Shown: piece after piece, positions 1 through 8,073 of the stretch
Numbering within the stretch: the first letter of the stretch is position 1
Layout of the letters: each line of letters starts with the position of its first letter
Source: Spirosoma radiotolerans
GTDB lineage: Bacteria; Bacteroidota; Bacteroidia; Cytophagales; Spirosomataceae
Assembly: GCF_000974425.1 (NCBI RefSeq)
Contig: NZ_CP010429.1
Span: 1,922,001-1,986,000 of the forward strand
Reading direction: 5' to 3'
DNA: 64,000 bases
Made by a program: the position numbers and the translations under genes
The notes under the pieces: model-generated
The model's input: the letters and a program-made list of their open reading frames with translations, nothing else
What the model was told of the DNA's origin: nothing
Databases searched by the model: none

Positions 1-447
1 GCTGTCGTATTCGTAGGCGGAGAGCCGTTTCCGGTCGTTGATCGAGCGATTTTTGCGCAGCTGTCGTAGCACGCGCCAGGCTGGATTTTCACCGGCTTTA
101 ACGGTTACTTCCTGTAAGGAGTTGCCACCAGATTCGAGCTTGATGTCAACGGCCTGGCTAGTGCGCTCGGGATCAATCGCCCGACGGCTCACTTTATAGC
201 CCATCGAGCTCACGGCTATCGAATCTGTCAGGATTTTGGCTACGAGCGTATAACGGCCTTTTTCGTCCGTTAGCGCCCCGCTGCGTCGACCTACCAGCGA
301 TACACTGGCAAATGGGATAGGGTCACCTGTGTGTGCATCCGTAACCAGCCCGGTGACCGTATACACGGTTTGCGCCTGGGTAGCAGTTACCGCTACACTA
401 AGTACTAACCACAGTAAGATTAATAAAGAAAGTAACGGTGTCTTCAA
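1..447 (-). CDS. DUF5686 / carboxypeptidase-regulatory-like protein, 3' end cut by window
   Basis: Only the first 149 codons lie in the window. They begin with a hydrophobic signal peptide, followed by a CarboxypepD_reg-like beta-sandwich (GLVTDAHTGDPIPFASV, then GALTDEKGRY, SSMGYK). After that comes the entry into a DUF5686 region (NPAWRVLRQLRKNRSINDRK, then AYEYDS), which is the typical family order. These are outer-membrane-associated proteins of Bacteroidota with no settled function. No ATG lies in frame near the signal peptide, so I place the start at a TTG at 447. An upstream ATG is in another frame and runs into a stop. The domain call is firm, the start is not. Confidence 0.8.
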   Translation of the reverse strand, partial: MKTPLLSLLILLWLVLSVAVTATQAQTVYTVTGLVTDAHTGDPIPFASVSLVGRRSGALTDEKGRYTLVAKILTDSIAVSSMGYKVSRRAIDPERTSQAVDIKLESGGNSLQEVTVKAGENPAWRVLRQLRKNRSINDRKRLSAYEYDS

Positions 448-655
448 GCGTTCTGTCGTCTTGTCGTTCTGATTCGCATGGCGAAGATAACCAAATAGGG
501 GTAGTTATCAGCGGTTACATAAGATGAATCGACATTAAAAAACGATGAACTGTTAAAACTACTCTATGAATGGTGTCGAGATAACCGTTTCTTTGTTTTT
601 TGAAGCAAATAAGTAGTTTTTACTAGTGTTGTTCGTTGTAAGCCAGTGGTTAGTA

Positions 656-1195
656 CTAACCAACTAACCAGATACGATCCGCTTCGGCTCCCTGTTCGGT
701 CCACTCCACCAGTACTTGTTGCGACTCCAGCGTATTAACACGTTTGCCGGTATAATCTGGTTTGATGGGTAGGTCGCGGTTATAACGTCGGTCGATCAGT
801 ACGAGCAACTCCACTTTTCTGGGACGTCCGAACGCGGTCATGGCATCGAGGGCTGCCCGCACCATTCGACCCGTAGCCAGCACATCATCTACAAGAATGA
901 CGCGCTTGTTTTCAATGATGAACGGAACATGCGTTGTATTGGGTCGCAGGGGCGTATCGCGCCGGCGGAAATCGTCCCGATAGAAGGTCGCGTCCAGGTA
1001 GCCAAGGGGCACCTCATGTCCCAGCGCGCGGTTCAGTTCACGGGCAACGCGTTCGGCAAAATAGATTCCTCGCGGCTGCAACCCCAGAATGACGGTGTCG
1101 TCGAAATTCTGATAATTTTCGATGAGTTGTTGGGCGAGTCTGCTCACAACAATTTCCAGCAACGGACTGGATAAAATTAGGCGCTGTTGATTCAT
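656..1195 (-). CDS. pyrR: PyrR-type uracil phosphoribosyltransferase / pyr regulator
   Basis: This 179-residue type I phosphoribosyltransferase carries the PRPP-binding loop at about residues 99-110 (VILVDDVLATGR) and the N-terminal LGLQPRG segment typical of PyrR. PyrR converts uracil and PRPP to UMP. In Firmicutes it also binds pyr mRNA, but whether it regulates RNA in Bacteroidota is not known from this sequence. No pyrimidine biosynthesis genes flank it. The usual PyrR motif has a Tyr-Thr-Gly-Arg loop; here it is Ala-Thr-Gly-Arg. It starts at an ATG with a near-consensus -7 box (TATTTTTA) about 7 bases upstream, which would leave a very short leader. Confidence 0.9.
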   Translation of the reverse strand: MNQQRLILSSPLLEIVVSRLAQQLIENYQNFDDTVILGLQPRGIYFAERVARELNRALGHEVPLGYLDATFYRDDFRRRDTPLRPNTTHVPFIIENKRVILVDDVLATGRMVRAALDAMTAFGRPRKVELLVLIDRRYNRDLPIKPDYTGKRVNTLESQQVLVEWTEQGAEADRIWLVG

Positions 1196-1319
1196 GGGGT
1201 AAAAATAGTCGTAAGTCGGTCAGGTGCGGTTTAAAACTCCCAAAATCATGCAAATGCAGGCGCATAGACCTCAGAAGTTTCTTCGTAGCTTTGATCGAAG
1301 CATATGAAATCCATCAAGT

Positions 1320-3185
1320 ATGGGGATTCGAAATTGTACTGGTTTACTTTGCCTTCTTTTTTTTAGCTACTCGCTTAGCAGCGCGCAGAACGTAGCGGGT
1401 CTTTGGCTGGGCGCTACCTACTCATCGACCACGGGTAAGCTTCTTTACGATTACACCATGATGCTTACGCAAACGGGTAACCGGCTAACGGGCAATACGC
1501 AAACAGCCAGTTCCGCCGGGCCATTTAGCCGGCAGGCCACGGCCATTTTGTCGGGTCAGCTAAACGGATCGACGGTGGCGTTTACTGAGTCGAATCAGGA
1601 TGGCAGTTTGAACGGCAATTGTTACTGGCGCGGAACAATGACCTATAATCCGGTAGACGAAAGCCTTATTGGTACGTTTGAAAACATTGTCAATGGTAAC
1701 TATTGTTCAACGGCTGCGAATGGTAACGTCGAGTTGTACCGAATTGCGCTGAAAAGTGGTACAACTTTTTGCAGAAACACGCCCGCCCGTTTGACCGTCA
1801 CGGGCAAAAATATTCGCTGGTATTCATCTGAGGCCAAAACCAACCTGCTGGCAACGGGCAATACATACACCCCGAGACTCAACGAGACGACAACATTATA
1901 CATCACGCAAACGCTGAATCAAGCTGAAAGCCCGGCAGTGCCGATCACGGTTACCATTACGGAGCCCATTTTTAAATTTGCGATCACCAATGCCGGTTGC
2001 AACAAAAACAACGGGGCCATTCAGGTAATTGCTTCCAATGCTATCAACTGGCAGTACAGCGTGAATGCGGGAGCTTTTCAATCGAGTGCTTCGTTTACAA
2101 GCCTTTCGCCCGGCTCATATACCGTTGTTGCCAAAGATACCGCCGGTTGCCAGGCGGCTCACACGGCGATCATTACGGCTACGGCTGATGCAGCCCCCAC
2201 CATTCGTGGTGTCCAAACAACACCACCGGGCTGCGCCAGCGCCACGGGTGAAGTAAGCGTTGTGGCCGTGGGTGGCAGCGGTCCGTTAACATATTCGATC
2301 GATAACGGCGGTACTTTTCAGTCCAGCCCGGTTTTTTCCAAACTAGCCGGGGGAGGCTATACAGTGCGAGTGCGCGATGCGAATGGGTGTGAAGTGGATA
2401 AGGCCGTCACCCTACCAATAGGCAATACATTAGACGTAAACAGCCTGATTAGTGTGCCTACCACCTGTGGGCAGGCCAATGGGCAAGTGTCCATAACAAC
2501 GTCGGGCGGCCGAAAGCCTGTACTATATAGTATAGACAATCGTCCATTTCAGGCTACTGCGCTATTCACAAATCTGCCAGCAGGTACTTATTCCCTGTTG
2601 GCTAAAGACAGTGTGGGCTGCACCGTGAGCCAGTCTGTAACCGTAGCCGCCAGCACAGGCCCCCAACCCGGTGCTATTCAAACGACCGCTTCAACCTGTG
2701 GAGAGCAGAATGGCGCTATCCGGATAGCGCCGGGTGCATCAACCGCAAACCTGATGTTTTCCCTTGATGGGCAACCATTCCAGAAAAACAGCGATTTTAA
2801 CGGACTAAAAGCAGGCACGTATTCGCTTATTGTAAGGGACGACAACAGTTGTGTGATTAGCCGATCTATCCAGATTGTGCTCGATTGTGCCAGTGTCCTT
2901 CACCTGCCAACGGCTTTTTCGCCCAATCATGACTCAATGAACGATGCCCTGACCGTTTATTTTTCGTTTCCATCCATTACCGTCACCACCTTCATTGTTT
3001 ATGACCGTTGGGGTACAGTCCTGTATAATCGTGCTAATTTTGCAATCTCCAGTGGAGAGCCGCTCTGGGATGGTCAACTAAATGGGCAGGCAGTGCCGGC
3101 CGGTATGTATGCGTACCGGCTCGATTGCCAGTTTCCGGATGGAACCCCCATGACATATCGCCAGTCGGTAGCCCTTTTATACTGA
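1320..3185 (+). CDS. Secreted protein with SprB-like repeats and gliding-motility C-terminal domain (T9SS cargo)
   Basis: This 621-residue protein begins with a signal peptide ending near SSAQN. An N-terminal domain of about 140 residues follows. Then come four to five repeats of about 75-80 residues in the SprB style, each with a conserved Cys near its start and the pattern YSIDNG..FQSS..F..L..G.Y...V.D..GC. The last roughly 90 residues (LPTAFSPNHDSMNDALTVYF, then VYDRWG, then WDG..NGQAVPAGMYAYRL) form the gliding-motility-associated (CHU_C) domain that directs export through the type IX system. The protein is therefore probably on the cell surface or released. A -7 box TAGCTTTG lies at 1286-1293. 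The stop is 6 bases before the pth ATG, so the two may be cotranscribed. Confidence 0.88.
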   Translation: MGIRNCTGLLCLLFFSYSLSSAQNVAGLWLGATYSSTTGKLLYDYTMMLTQTGNRLTGNTQTASSAGPFSRQATAILSGQLNGSTVAFTESNQDGSLNGNCYWRGTMTYNPVDESLIGTFENIVNGNYCSTAANGNVELYRIALKSGTTFCRNTPARLTVTGKNIRWYSSEAKTNLLATGNTYTPRLNETTTLYITQTLNQAESPAVPITVTITEPIFKFAITNAGCNKNNGAIQVIASNAINWQYSVNAGAFQSSASFTSLSPGSYTVVAKDTAGCQAAHTAIITATADAAPTIRGVQTTPPGCASATGEVSVVAVGGSGPLTYSIDNGGTFQSSPVFSKLAGGGYTVRVRDANGCEVDKAVTLPIGNTLDVNSLISVPTTCGQANGQVSITTSGGRKPVLYSIDNRPFQATALFTNLPAGTYSLLAKDSVGCTVSQSVTVAASTGPQPGAIQTTASTCGEQNGAIRIAPGASTANLMFSLDGQPFQKNSDFNGLKAGTYSLIVRDDNSCVISRSIQIVLDCASVLHLPTAFSPNHDSMNDALTVYFSFPSITVTTFIVYDRWGTVLYNRANFAISSGEPLWDGQLNGQAVPAGMYAYRLDCQFPDGTPMTYRQSVALLY

Positions 3186-3191
3186 TTGTTT

Positions 3192-3752
3192 ATGAAATTT
3201 CTGATTGTTGGTCTGGGCAACATTGGCCCTGAATACGCCCTTACCCGGCACAACGCTGGTTTTATGGTGCTCGACCGGCTGGCGGCACAGCACGATTTTA
3301 GCTTCACGATGACCCGGCTGGCTTACACGGCCAAGTGGCAACACAAAGGCAAGCAATTATTTTTCGTCAAACCCACCACGTTTATGAACCTCAGCGGAAA
3401 GGCCGTGCTGTATTATATGAAGCAGGAGAATATTCCGGTTGAGAATGTGCTGATTATCACGGACGATAAAGATTTGCCGTTTGGCAAACTGCGGCTAAAG
3501 CCTAAAGGATCGCCGGGCGGACACAATGGCCTGCGGAACATTGACGAGTTACTGGGTACGCAGGAATACGCCCGACTTCGGGTAGGAATTGGCAATAATT
3601 TCTCGAAAGGACGGCAGGTTGATTTTGTGTTAGGAGCGTTTCCGGAAGATGAATTGATCCAATTACCCGATTATTTGGACCGCGCTGGGAGTGCTGCACT
3701 CGCTTTTTGTACTATGGGAATACAAATGGCCATGAATAATTACAACCAATGA
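3192..3752 (+). CDS. pth: Peptidyl-tRNA hydrolase
   Basis: Pth frees tRNA from peptidyl-tRNAs that drop off the ribosome. The 186-residue length is normal for the family. Catalytic and substrate-binding residues are present: N10 in GLGNIG, H20 in TRHNAG, the Asp in DDKDLP and the Asn in GGHNGL. I chose the ATG at 3192 because it gives the family N-terminus MKFLIVGLGN. A TTG two codons earlier is also in frame but less likely. It follows the secreted protein gene by 6 bases. Confidence 0.97.
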   Translation: MKFLIVGLGNIGPEYALTRHNAGFMVLDRLAAQHDFSFTMTRLAYTAKWQHKGKQLFFVKPTTFMNLSGKAVLYYMKQENIPVENVLIITDDKDLPFGKLRLKPKGSPGGHNGLRNIDELLGTQEYARLRVGIGNNFSKGRQVDFVLGAFPEDELIQLPDYLDRAGSAALAFCTMGIQMAMNNYNQ

Positions 3753-3756
3753 TATA

Positions 3757-3791
3757 ACTATTTAAAGAAAATTGCATTTTTCTTAAATAGT
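3757..3791 (+). terminator. A/T-only hairpin after pth
   Basis: A 9-bp perfect inverted repeat (ACTATTTAA at 3757-3765, TTAAATAGT at 3783-3791) encloses a loop with an A run and a T run. It lies just after the pth stop and could end its transcript. The stem is A/T rich and weak. Confidence 0.4.
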
Positions 3792-3926
3792 ATAAACTCA
3801 TACTCTTTTATCTTAATATTAAAATTTTATTTGGTTTGTTTTGATTTTGTTTTAGCAGTTGACGATTAAAGTCAATAATGCGGCATAAAGTTCGGAAGAA
3901 AATTTTGTAGAGGACATAACGGGCGT

Positions 3927-3956
3927 TTGCACTTTCAAACTTTCTATAGACCTTTG
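3927..3956 (+). promoter_or_regulatory. Bacteroidota-type promoter of the 3993 gene
   Basis: TTG at 3927-3929 is followed after 19 bases by GACCTTTG at 3949-3956, one mismatch from the TAnnTTTG -7 consensus. The predicted transcript start is about 3962, leaving a leader of about 30 bases before the ATG. The surrounding 3753-3992 stretch is A/T rich and otherwise empty. Confidence 0.5.
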
Positions 3957-3992
3957 TGCGTTATCTAATCGAAAACAAAATAGAACAAAACA

Positions 3993-4433
3993 ATGAAATC
4001 GCGTGTTATCTTTGCATCAGTAGTTCTTGGATTAGGATTAGTGATTACTCAGGCAAACGCGGCTACCACCACCAACACTGATGATAGCCCGGCAGCCACC
4101 AAGCCGGCAAGTGCTATGCTTGTCAATGGTTCACAAGTGCAGTTTGCTGCATACATTGGACAAAACGTTGGCAAGTTTGCGCAAACTACCAATTGGACAA
4201 ACTTTATGAGCGTTGTCACTTTGTACAACCAAAGCCCAGCGGCCGTTCTGAACATCAGTCCTGCCGACCGCGCTAAGTTCAACGAAGCAGCCGCTCAAGT
4301 AACGAATACACTGGCCAAGCAAAAAGATGCGAACGCCAGTCTGTGGATGCACCAGGCCGATCACACAACACGCATGATTAATTTCCTTTGGAATGCCAAT
4401 CAATCTGCTGTTGAAGCCATTGACATTCAGTAA
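3993..4433 (+). CDS. Small exported protein of unknown function
   Basis: This 146-residue protein has a clear signal peptide (Lys and Arg, then a hydrophobic core, with cleavage near ANA-AT). A Thr/Ala/Pro-rich linker follows, then a mostly helical mature part (FNEAAAQVTNTLAKQKD and similar). I do not recognise a family. It has its own promoter and a strong terminator, so it is a single-gene unit. Its own signals and its small size suggest an abundant periplasmic or envelope protein, but that is inference only. Confidence 0.75.
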   Translation: MKSRVIFASVVLGLGLVITQANAATTTNTDDSPAATKPASAMLVNGSQVQFAAYIGQNVGKFAQTTNWTNFMSVVTLYNQSPAAVLNISPADRAKFNEAAAQVTNTLAKQKDANASLWMHQADHTTRMINFLWNANQSAVEAIDIQ

Positions 4434-4531
4434 GATAAACCAACCCTTGATTTCTCGGGGATTTGGAACAGAAAAGAGTAAAAGTTAGTTTTTCATGTAG
4501 AAAAGGTTAAGGGTTTAGGAATAGTCAGTAT

Positions 4532-4570
4532 AAGGTTCTCCGCTTCGATCGGGGAACCTTATCTTTTTTT
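4532..4570 (+). terminator. Rho-independent terminator
   Basis: An 11-bp stem with one G-T pair (4532-4542 with 4550-4560) and a 7-base loop is followed by ATC and a run of seven T. It ends the small exported-protein gene and lies tail to tail with the lipid kinase gene. Confidence 0.88.
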
Positions 4571-4586
4571 AGGGCAATTATGTTGG

Positions 4587-5477
4587 TTAATCGGCAGGCT
4601 GTTGTTCCTCCGCTTTGGGCACAATTACCTGCAATGCTCCAGGCCGGATAACGGCTTTCAGATTAGTAATACGCCCCCTATATTCGCCATCGACCTGAAA
4701 GTAGGCCCGTCTGTGGGTTTCGATCTCCACCGAAGTCGCTGGATAGATCTCTATTTTTTTAGGATCGAAGGGTCGATACCGCCAGAAAAGTTTGATAATT
4801 TCCCAAAATGATAATTGGCGGAAAATAACTACCTCAAAGCGCCCGTCGAAAGGATCACCATCGGGGTTGATAACGGCTCCGGTGCCATACATCCGCGCGT
4901 TGGCCAGCACCACCATAAAGGCCGCCCGCTGAACACACTCCTCGCCAACCGTGATGGATACCCGAAGCAATCGCCGTTTTTGTAGCACTCTGATAACCCC
5001 CCGGAGGTAACCCAGCTTACCACGCAGGTTGTTTTTTTCGTAATAGCGAACGAGTTGGGCATTCAGACCAATATCGCTCAAGTGCAGGCAGATGTCGTTT
5101 TCGTTGACCGTAATAATGTCGGTGGCCTTAGGCATACCGTCGATTAGCAGGCTGAGGCTGCCCTTGATATCGGGTGGAATGCCTAATTCGCGGGCCATTC
5201 CATTGGCCGATCCTGCCGGTAATACGCCCAGCGGTATATCGCTGCCCAGCAGAACAGTCGCTACGATTTTTAGGGTGCCGTCTCCCCCAACGGCTACTAC
5301 ACAGTCGGGTTTATGCTGATCAATCTGCTGGCGAATGGTAGTCTCGTCTGTTTTCCCGTCGAGATGAAACTGGTGGCAGGTGTGGGGTAAGTCGGCAAAG
5401 AAATCCGTGATGCCCTCTTCCCAGACTGTTTTGTCCGTTCCTCCCGATACCGGGTTAATGGCAAATAAAAATGTCAA
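4587..5477 (-). CDS. Diacylglycerol/lipid kinase family protein (YegS/BmrU type)
   Basis: This 296-residue protein carries the DAGK catalytic domain. It has the N-terminal INPVSGG motif at 7-13, the nucleotide-binding VGGDGTL around G64-T68, and LPAGSANGMARELGIP. The C-terminal half is the beta-rich second domain (NPDGDPFDGRFEVVIF, QVDGE). The family phosphorylates lipids such as diacylglycerol to phosphatidate at the membrane, but the substrate cannot be read from sequence. It is divergently transcribed from a phosphatidate-phosphatase-type gene 49 bases away, which would catalyse the reverse step. Confidence 0.92.
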   Translation of the reverse strand: MTFLFAINPVSGGTDKTVWEEGITDFFADLPHTCHQFHLDGKTDETTIRQQIDQHKPDCVVAVGGDGTLKIVATVLLGSDIPLGVLPAGSANGMARELGIPPDIKGSLSLLIDGMPKATDIITVNENDICLHLSDIGLNAQLVRYYEKNNLRGKLGYLRGVIRVLQKRRLLRVSITVGEECVQRAAFMVVLANARMYGTGAVINPDGDPFDGRFEVVIFRQLSFWEIIKLFWRYRPFDPKKIEIYPATSVEIETHRRAYFQVDGEYRGRITNLKAVIRPGALQVIVPKAEEQQPAD

Positions 5478-5526
5478 CTTCTAGGTTAATTTAAGGTTAT
5501 AAAAGGGCGGCTATTGCTTGAACGTT

Positions 5527-6600
5527 ATGGACACTGTGCAATTCCCTTTTGGGTATAAACAAAAAATAAGCCTAAAGGGTAGATTAAAACACTATTTATT
5601 AACATTGCTCCGGGTCACAGACCAACCGGTCGTTAAAGTGTACAGAGGTTTCGGGAACGATAAACACCTCACCGTCTACGGCCATGTCTTCCGGCGAAGC
5701 GCAATGCCGCGCCAAAAATACCGGGACATTGACTTCATTAATCTTTTGGCTGTATTGCGGTTGTTTTTGGTGCGTCCTTATCCGAATACCTTAGTTCGGC
5801 TATACGTAGAAGACCAGACCGTACAGGTTATATCGGACGCCGACGGGTGTTTTCAAGCCGACATACCACTGCCAGTGCCACTGCCCCCTGGCTGGCATTC
5901 CGTTCGGGCGCAACTCATTTCCCAAACGTTGACGCCCGAAACCGTACTCGCCGAGGGTGAGGGGCAGGTTTTATTACCGCATCCATCCCAATTCATGTGC
6001 ATTTCTGACATTGATGATACCTTCCTGGTTTCGCATTCGGCCACAATAGCGAAACGGTTGCTGGTACTATTGACCGAAAATGCTCATAGTCGAATGCCGT
6101 TCGAAGGCGTGGTGGCTCATTATCAACTGCTTGCCGGAGCGAATAATGGTTTGCATGCGTCGAACCCGTTTTTTTATGTGTCGAGCAGCGAATGGAATTT
6201 ATACGACTACATTCTGGAGTTTTCACAGAAAAATGGTCTGCCCGAAGGTGTCTATCGCCTGAGTCCGCTCAAACGATTGTCGCAGGTACTAAAAACAGGG
6301 AAGGGAAAGCACCATACAAAGTTTGATCGAATTGCGCAGATTCTGGAAACCTATCCCGACCAACAGTTTGTATTACTTGGCGACGATTCGCAGCAGGATC
6401 CGATTATTTATGAGTCTGTTGTTCAGCGTTATACGCAGCAAATACGCTGTGTTTATATCCGTCAGATTCATGCGAAGCACAAAGGCCGAACGATAGCGTT
6501 GATGGCCCGTATCGAGGCAAAGGGAGTAGCTTCGTGTTACTTTGCTCATAGTGCCGACGCCCGGCAACATTCCCTCAAAATTGGTCTTATAGACCGTTAA
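5527..6600 (+). CDS. App1-type phosphatidate phosphatase (DUF2183)
   Basis: This 357-residue protein has the App1 catalytic signature D161-I-D163-D-T165 (SDIDDTF) of HAD-like phosphatases. YVSSSEW and LLGDDSQQDP follow, which are typical of the DUF2183 domain. The family removes phosphate from phosphatidate to give diacylglycerol. No transmembrane segment is evident. The ATG at 5527 is preferred over an in-frame TTG three codons earlier. It is divergent from the lipid kinase, so the two may set the diacylglycerol/phosphatidate balance; this is inferred from position and families. Confidence 0.9.
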   Translation: MDTVQFPFGYKQKISLKGRLKHYLLTLLRVTDQPVVKVYRGFGNDKHLTVYGHVFRRSAMPRQKYRDIDFINLLAVLRLFLVRPYPNTLVRLYVEDQTVQVISDADGCFQADIPLPVPLPPGWHSVRAQLISQTLTPETVLAEGEGQVLLPHPSQFMCISDIDDTFLVSHSATIAKRLLVLLTENAHSRMPFEGVVAHYQLLAGANNGLHASNPFFYVSSSEWNLYDYILEFSQKNGLPEGVYRLSPLKRLSQVLKTGKGKHHTKFDRIAQILETYPDQQFVLLGDDSQQDPIIYESVVQRYTQQIRCVYIRQIHAKHKGRTIALMARIEAKGVASCYFAHSADARQHSLKIGLIDR

Positions 6601-7042
6601 CGTATTAATTACATACGTGCCCTGGTAGTCATAAAGTCAAGCTTACAAGTATAGTGTTAATGCAACAACTGCTTGCAGGTATACTGCGTCTTTTGTAAAA
6701 TATATGACATATGATGTATTTGTTTGTAATATGTGTATATTCAACTGGTAAATCATCGTATCCTTCAATACTTATCCATAGTATATAATAAGCTTTTGTT
6801 GTATATAATATGTTTTCTTATATTATTACATAGTAAATTGGAGTTATATATAAGTTCGCATACATGAAGTAGTTCGCCGGTTTTAGTTTTGTTACTTAAG
6901 TTCTTGACTTTACTCTGCGGGTACTCCATCGAATGTGTAAACGTAGAAAAAACAATTATCAGCAAGTGCCAGAGCACTTTTGCCCAAATCTATTTCTTTA
7001 TCCATAGCTTGATTAGTGTTTCACTAGTAAATTCTACTGTCT
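6601..7042. other. A/T-rich intergenic stretch
   Basis: No gene is seen in these 440 bases. The core is strongly A/T rich. GTATATAATA occurs twice, 20 bases apart (6781-6790 and 6801-6810). It may hold the promoter of the small gene at 7043. Confidence 0.5.
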
Positions 7043-7324
7043 ATGAATGTGGATCAGTTCAATCGGTTAACCATCTCCGAACAGGTAGTTCTTATTCCCC
7101 TCAAAGGCCGCTTTGTTGCTGAACGGCAATTCAAAAATCAACTAGTTAAACTGTATCATTGGGGTAATATCTTTCTGGAAATTTACTACCGGTGGCCGGC
7201 TTCACGACGTAAAGGAGCCAACTGGGAACCCTTTCGGGTAAATAGCTTTGCCGACAGGACGGGTTGCTCGGGCCAATTGTTGCCTTATGTAGATCATATC
7301 AATCTGGAGAATATAAGGCCTTGA
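7043..7324 (+). CDS. Small hypothetical protein
   Basis: This 93-residue protein begins MNVDQFNRLTISEQVVLIPL. It has a mixed charged/aromatic composition (QLVKLYHWGNIFLEIYYRW) and no signal peptide or membrane segment. The frame looks coding, with balanced codon use and an ATG start. I do not recognise a family. It stands alone between an A/T-rich gap and a 28-bp palindrome. Confidence 0.6.
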   Translation: MNVDQFNRLTISEQVVLIPLKGRFVAERQFKNQLVKLYHWGNIFLEIYYRWPASRRKGANWEPFRVNSFADRTGCSGQLLPYVDHINLENIRP

Positions 7325-7362
7325 GTAAGCTACTTCATTCTGTATTTGTATTGACTGTACTT

Positions 7363-7390
7363 TCCAGGCTGAGTTCGAACTCAGCCTGGA
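7363..7390. repeat. 28-bp perfect palindrome
   Basis: Bases 7363-7376 are the exact reverse complement of 7377-7390, centred on GTTC/GAAC. It lies 39 bases after the stop at 7324. There is no T run on either side, so it is either a non-classical terminator or a protein-binding palindrome. The rest of 7391-7681 shows nothing I can name. Confidence 0.8.
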
Positions 7391-7681
7391 GGATTAATGG
7401 TGCTAAATCAGCGTGATTTGGCATATTGGCTTCGGCTATCCAATGGAATCCGGCACGGGGTTAGTTATTGACAGACGTATAGCGAAATATGTCGCAAATT
7501 CCCCCTTTAATTGCCTGTATCAGCCCCCTGCAACGTCTACAGACCGTAGTAAATTTGTAAAGCCATACGCCGTCCGATCCTGACCTACCTGTCTTTGTGG
7601 GCACGATCACGGTTGGAAAGCGAGGCATGTTAAGGAGTTATTGCACCTCGACAGTTGGCGATCAAACTACCATCAAAGGCC

Positions 7682-8065
7682 ATGAAAAAAACAAAAATTG
7701 TCTATTGGGTACTTACGGGTCTTTTTGCCTTTGCCATGTTAGGTTCAGCCATTCCCGATATTATGGTGGCTCCAATGGCTGTGCAGGGATTTAAAGAAAT
7801 TGGCTATCCGGCTTATTTGGTTCCATTTCTGGGCGTTGCTAAGCTTCTGGGCGTCATTGCCTTACTCGTTCCGGGTTTTCCGCGCGTTAAGGAATGGGCG
7901 TATGCTGGTCTGTTTTTCGATTTGCTGGGTGCTGCCTATTCCGTTTATAGTATCGGCAAACCACTCACCGACTGGATACCGATGTTAGTTTTATTACTGA
8001 TTGGGGCTGGCTCGTATAGGTTCTACCACAAAAAGAATCAACTACAGCCTGTGTCTGCTATCTGA
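7682..8065 (+). CDS. DoxX-like membrane protein
   Basis: This 127-residue protein has four predicted membrane helices (YWVLTGLFAFAMLGSAIP; YLVPFLGVAKLLGVIALLVP; EWAYAGLFFDLLGAAYSV; IPMLVLLLIGAGSYRF), the DoxX/DoxX-like layout. No enzymatic role is established for most of these proteins. The ATG at 7682 (MKKTK) is preferred over an upstream TTG because it gives the normal N-terminus. It is convergent with the MFS gene, with only 8 bases between the two stops and no terminator visible. Confidence 0.82.
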   Translation: MKKTKIVYWVLTGLFAFAMLGSAIPDIMVAPMAVQGFKEIGYPAYLVPFLGVAKLLGVIALLVPGFPRVKEWAYAGLFFDLLGAAYSVYSIGKPLTDWIPMLVLLLIGAGSYRFYHKKNQLQPVSAI

Positions 8066-8073
8066 GTGGTTAG

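Noticed and set aside
7371-7384. GAGTTCGAACTC resembling a tRNA T-loop
   Set aside because: It is the centre of a perfect palindrome; no acceptor or anticodon arms surround it.
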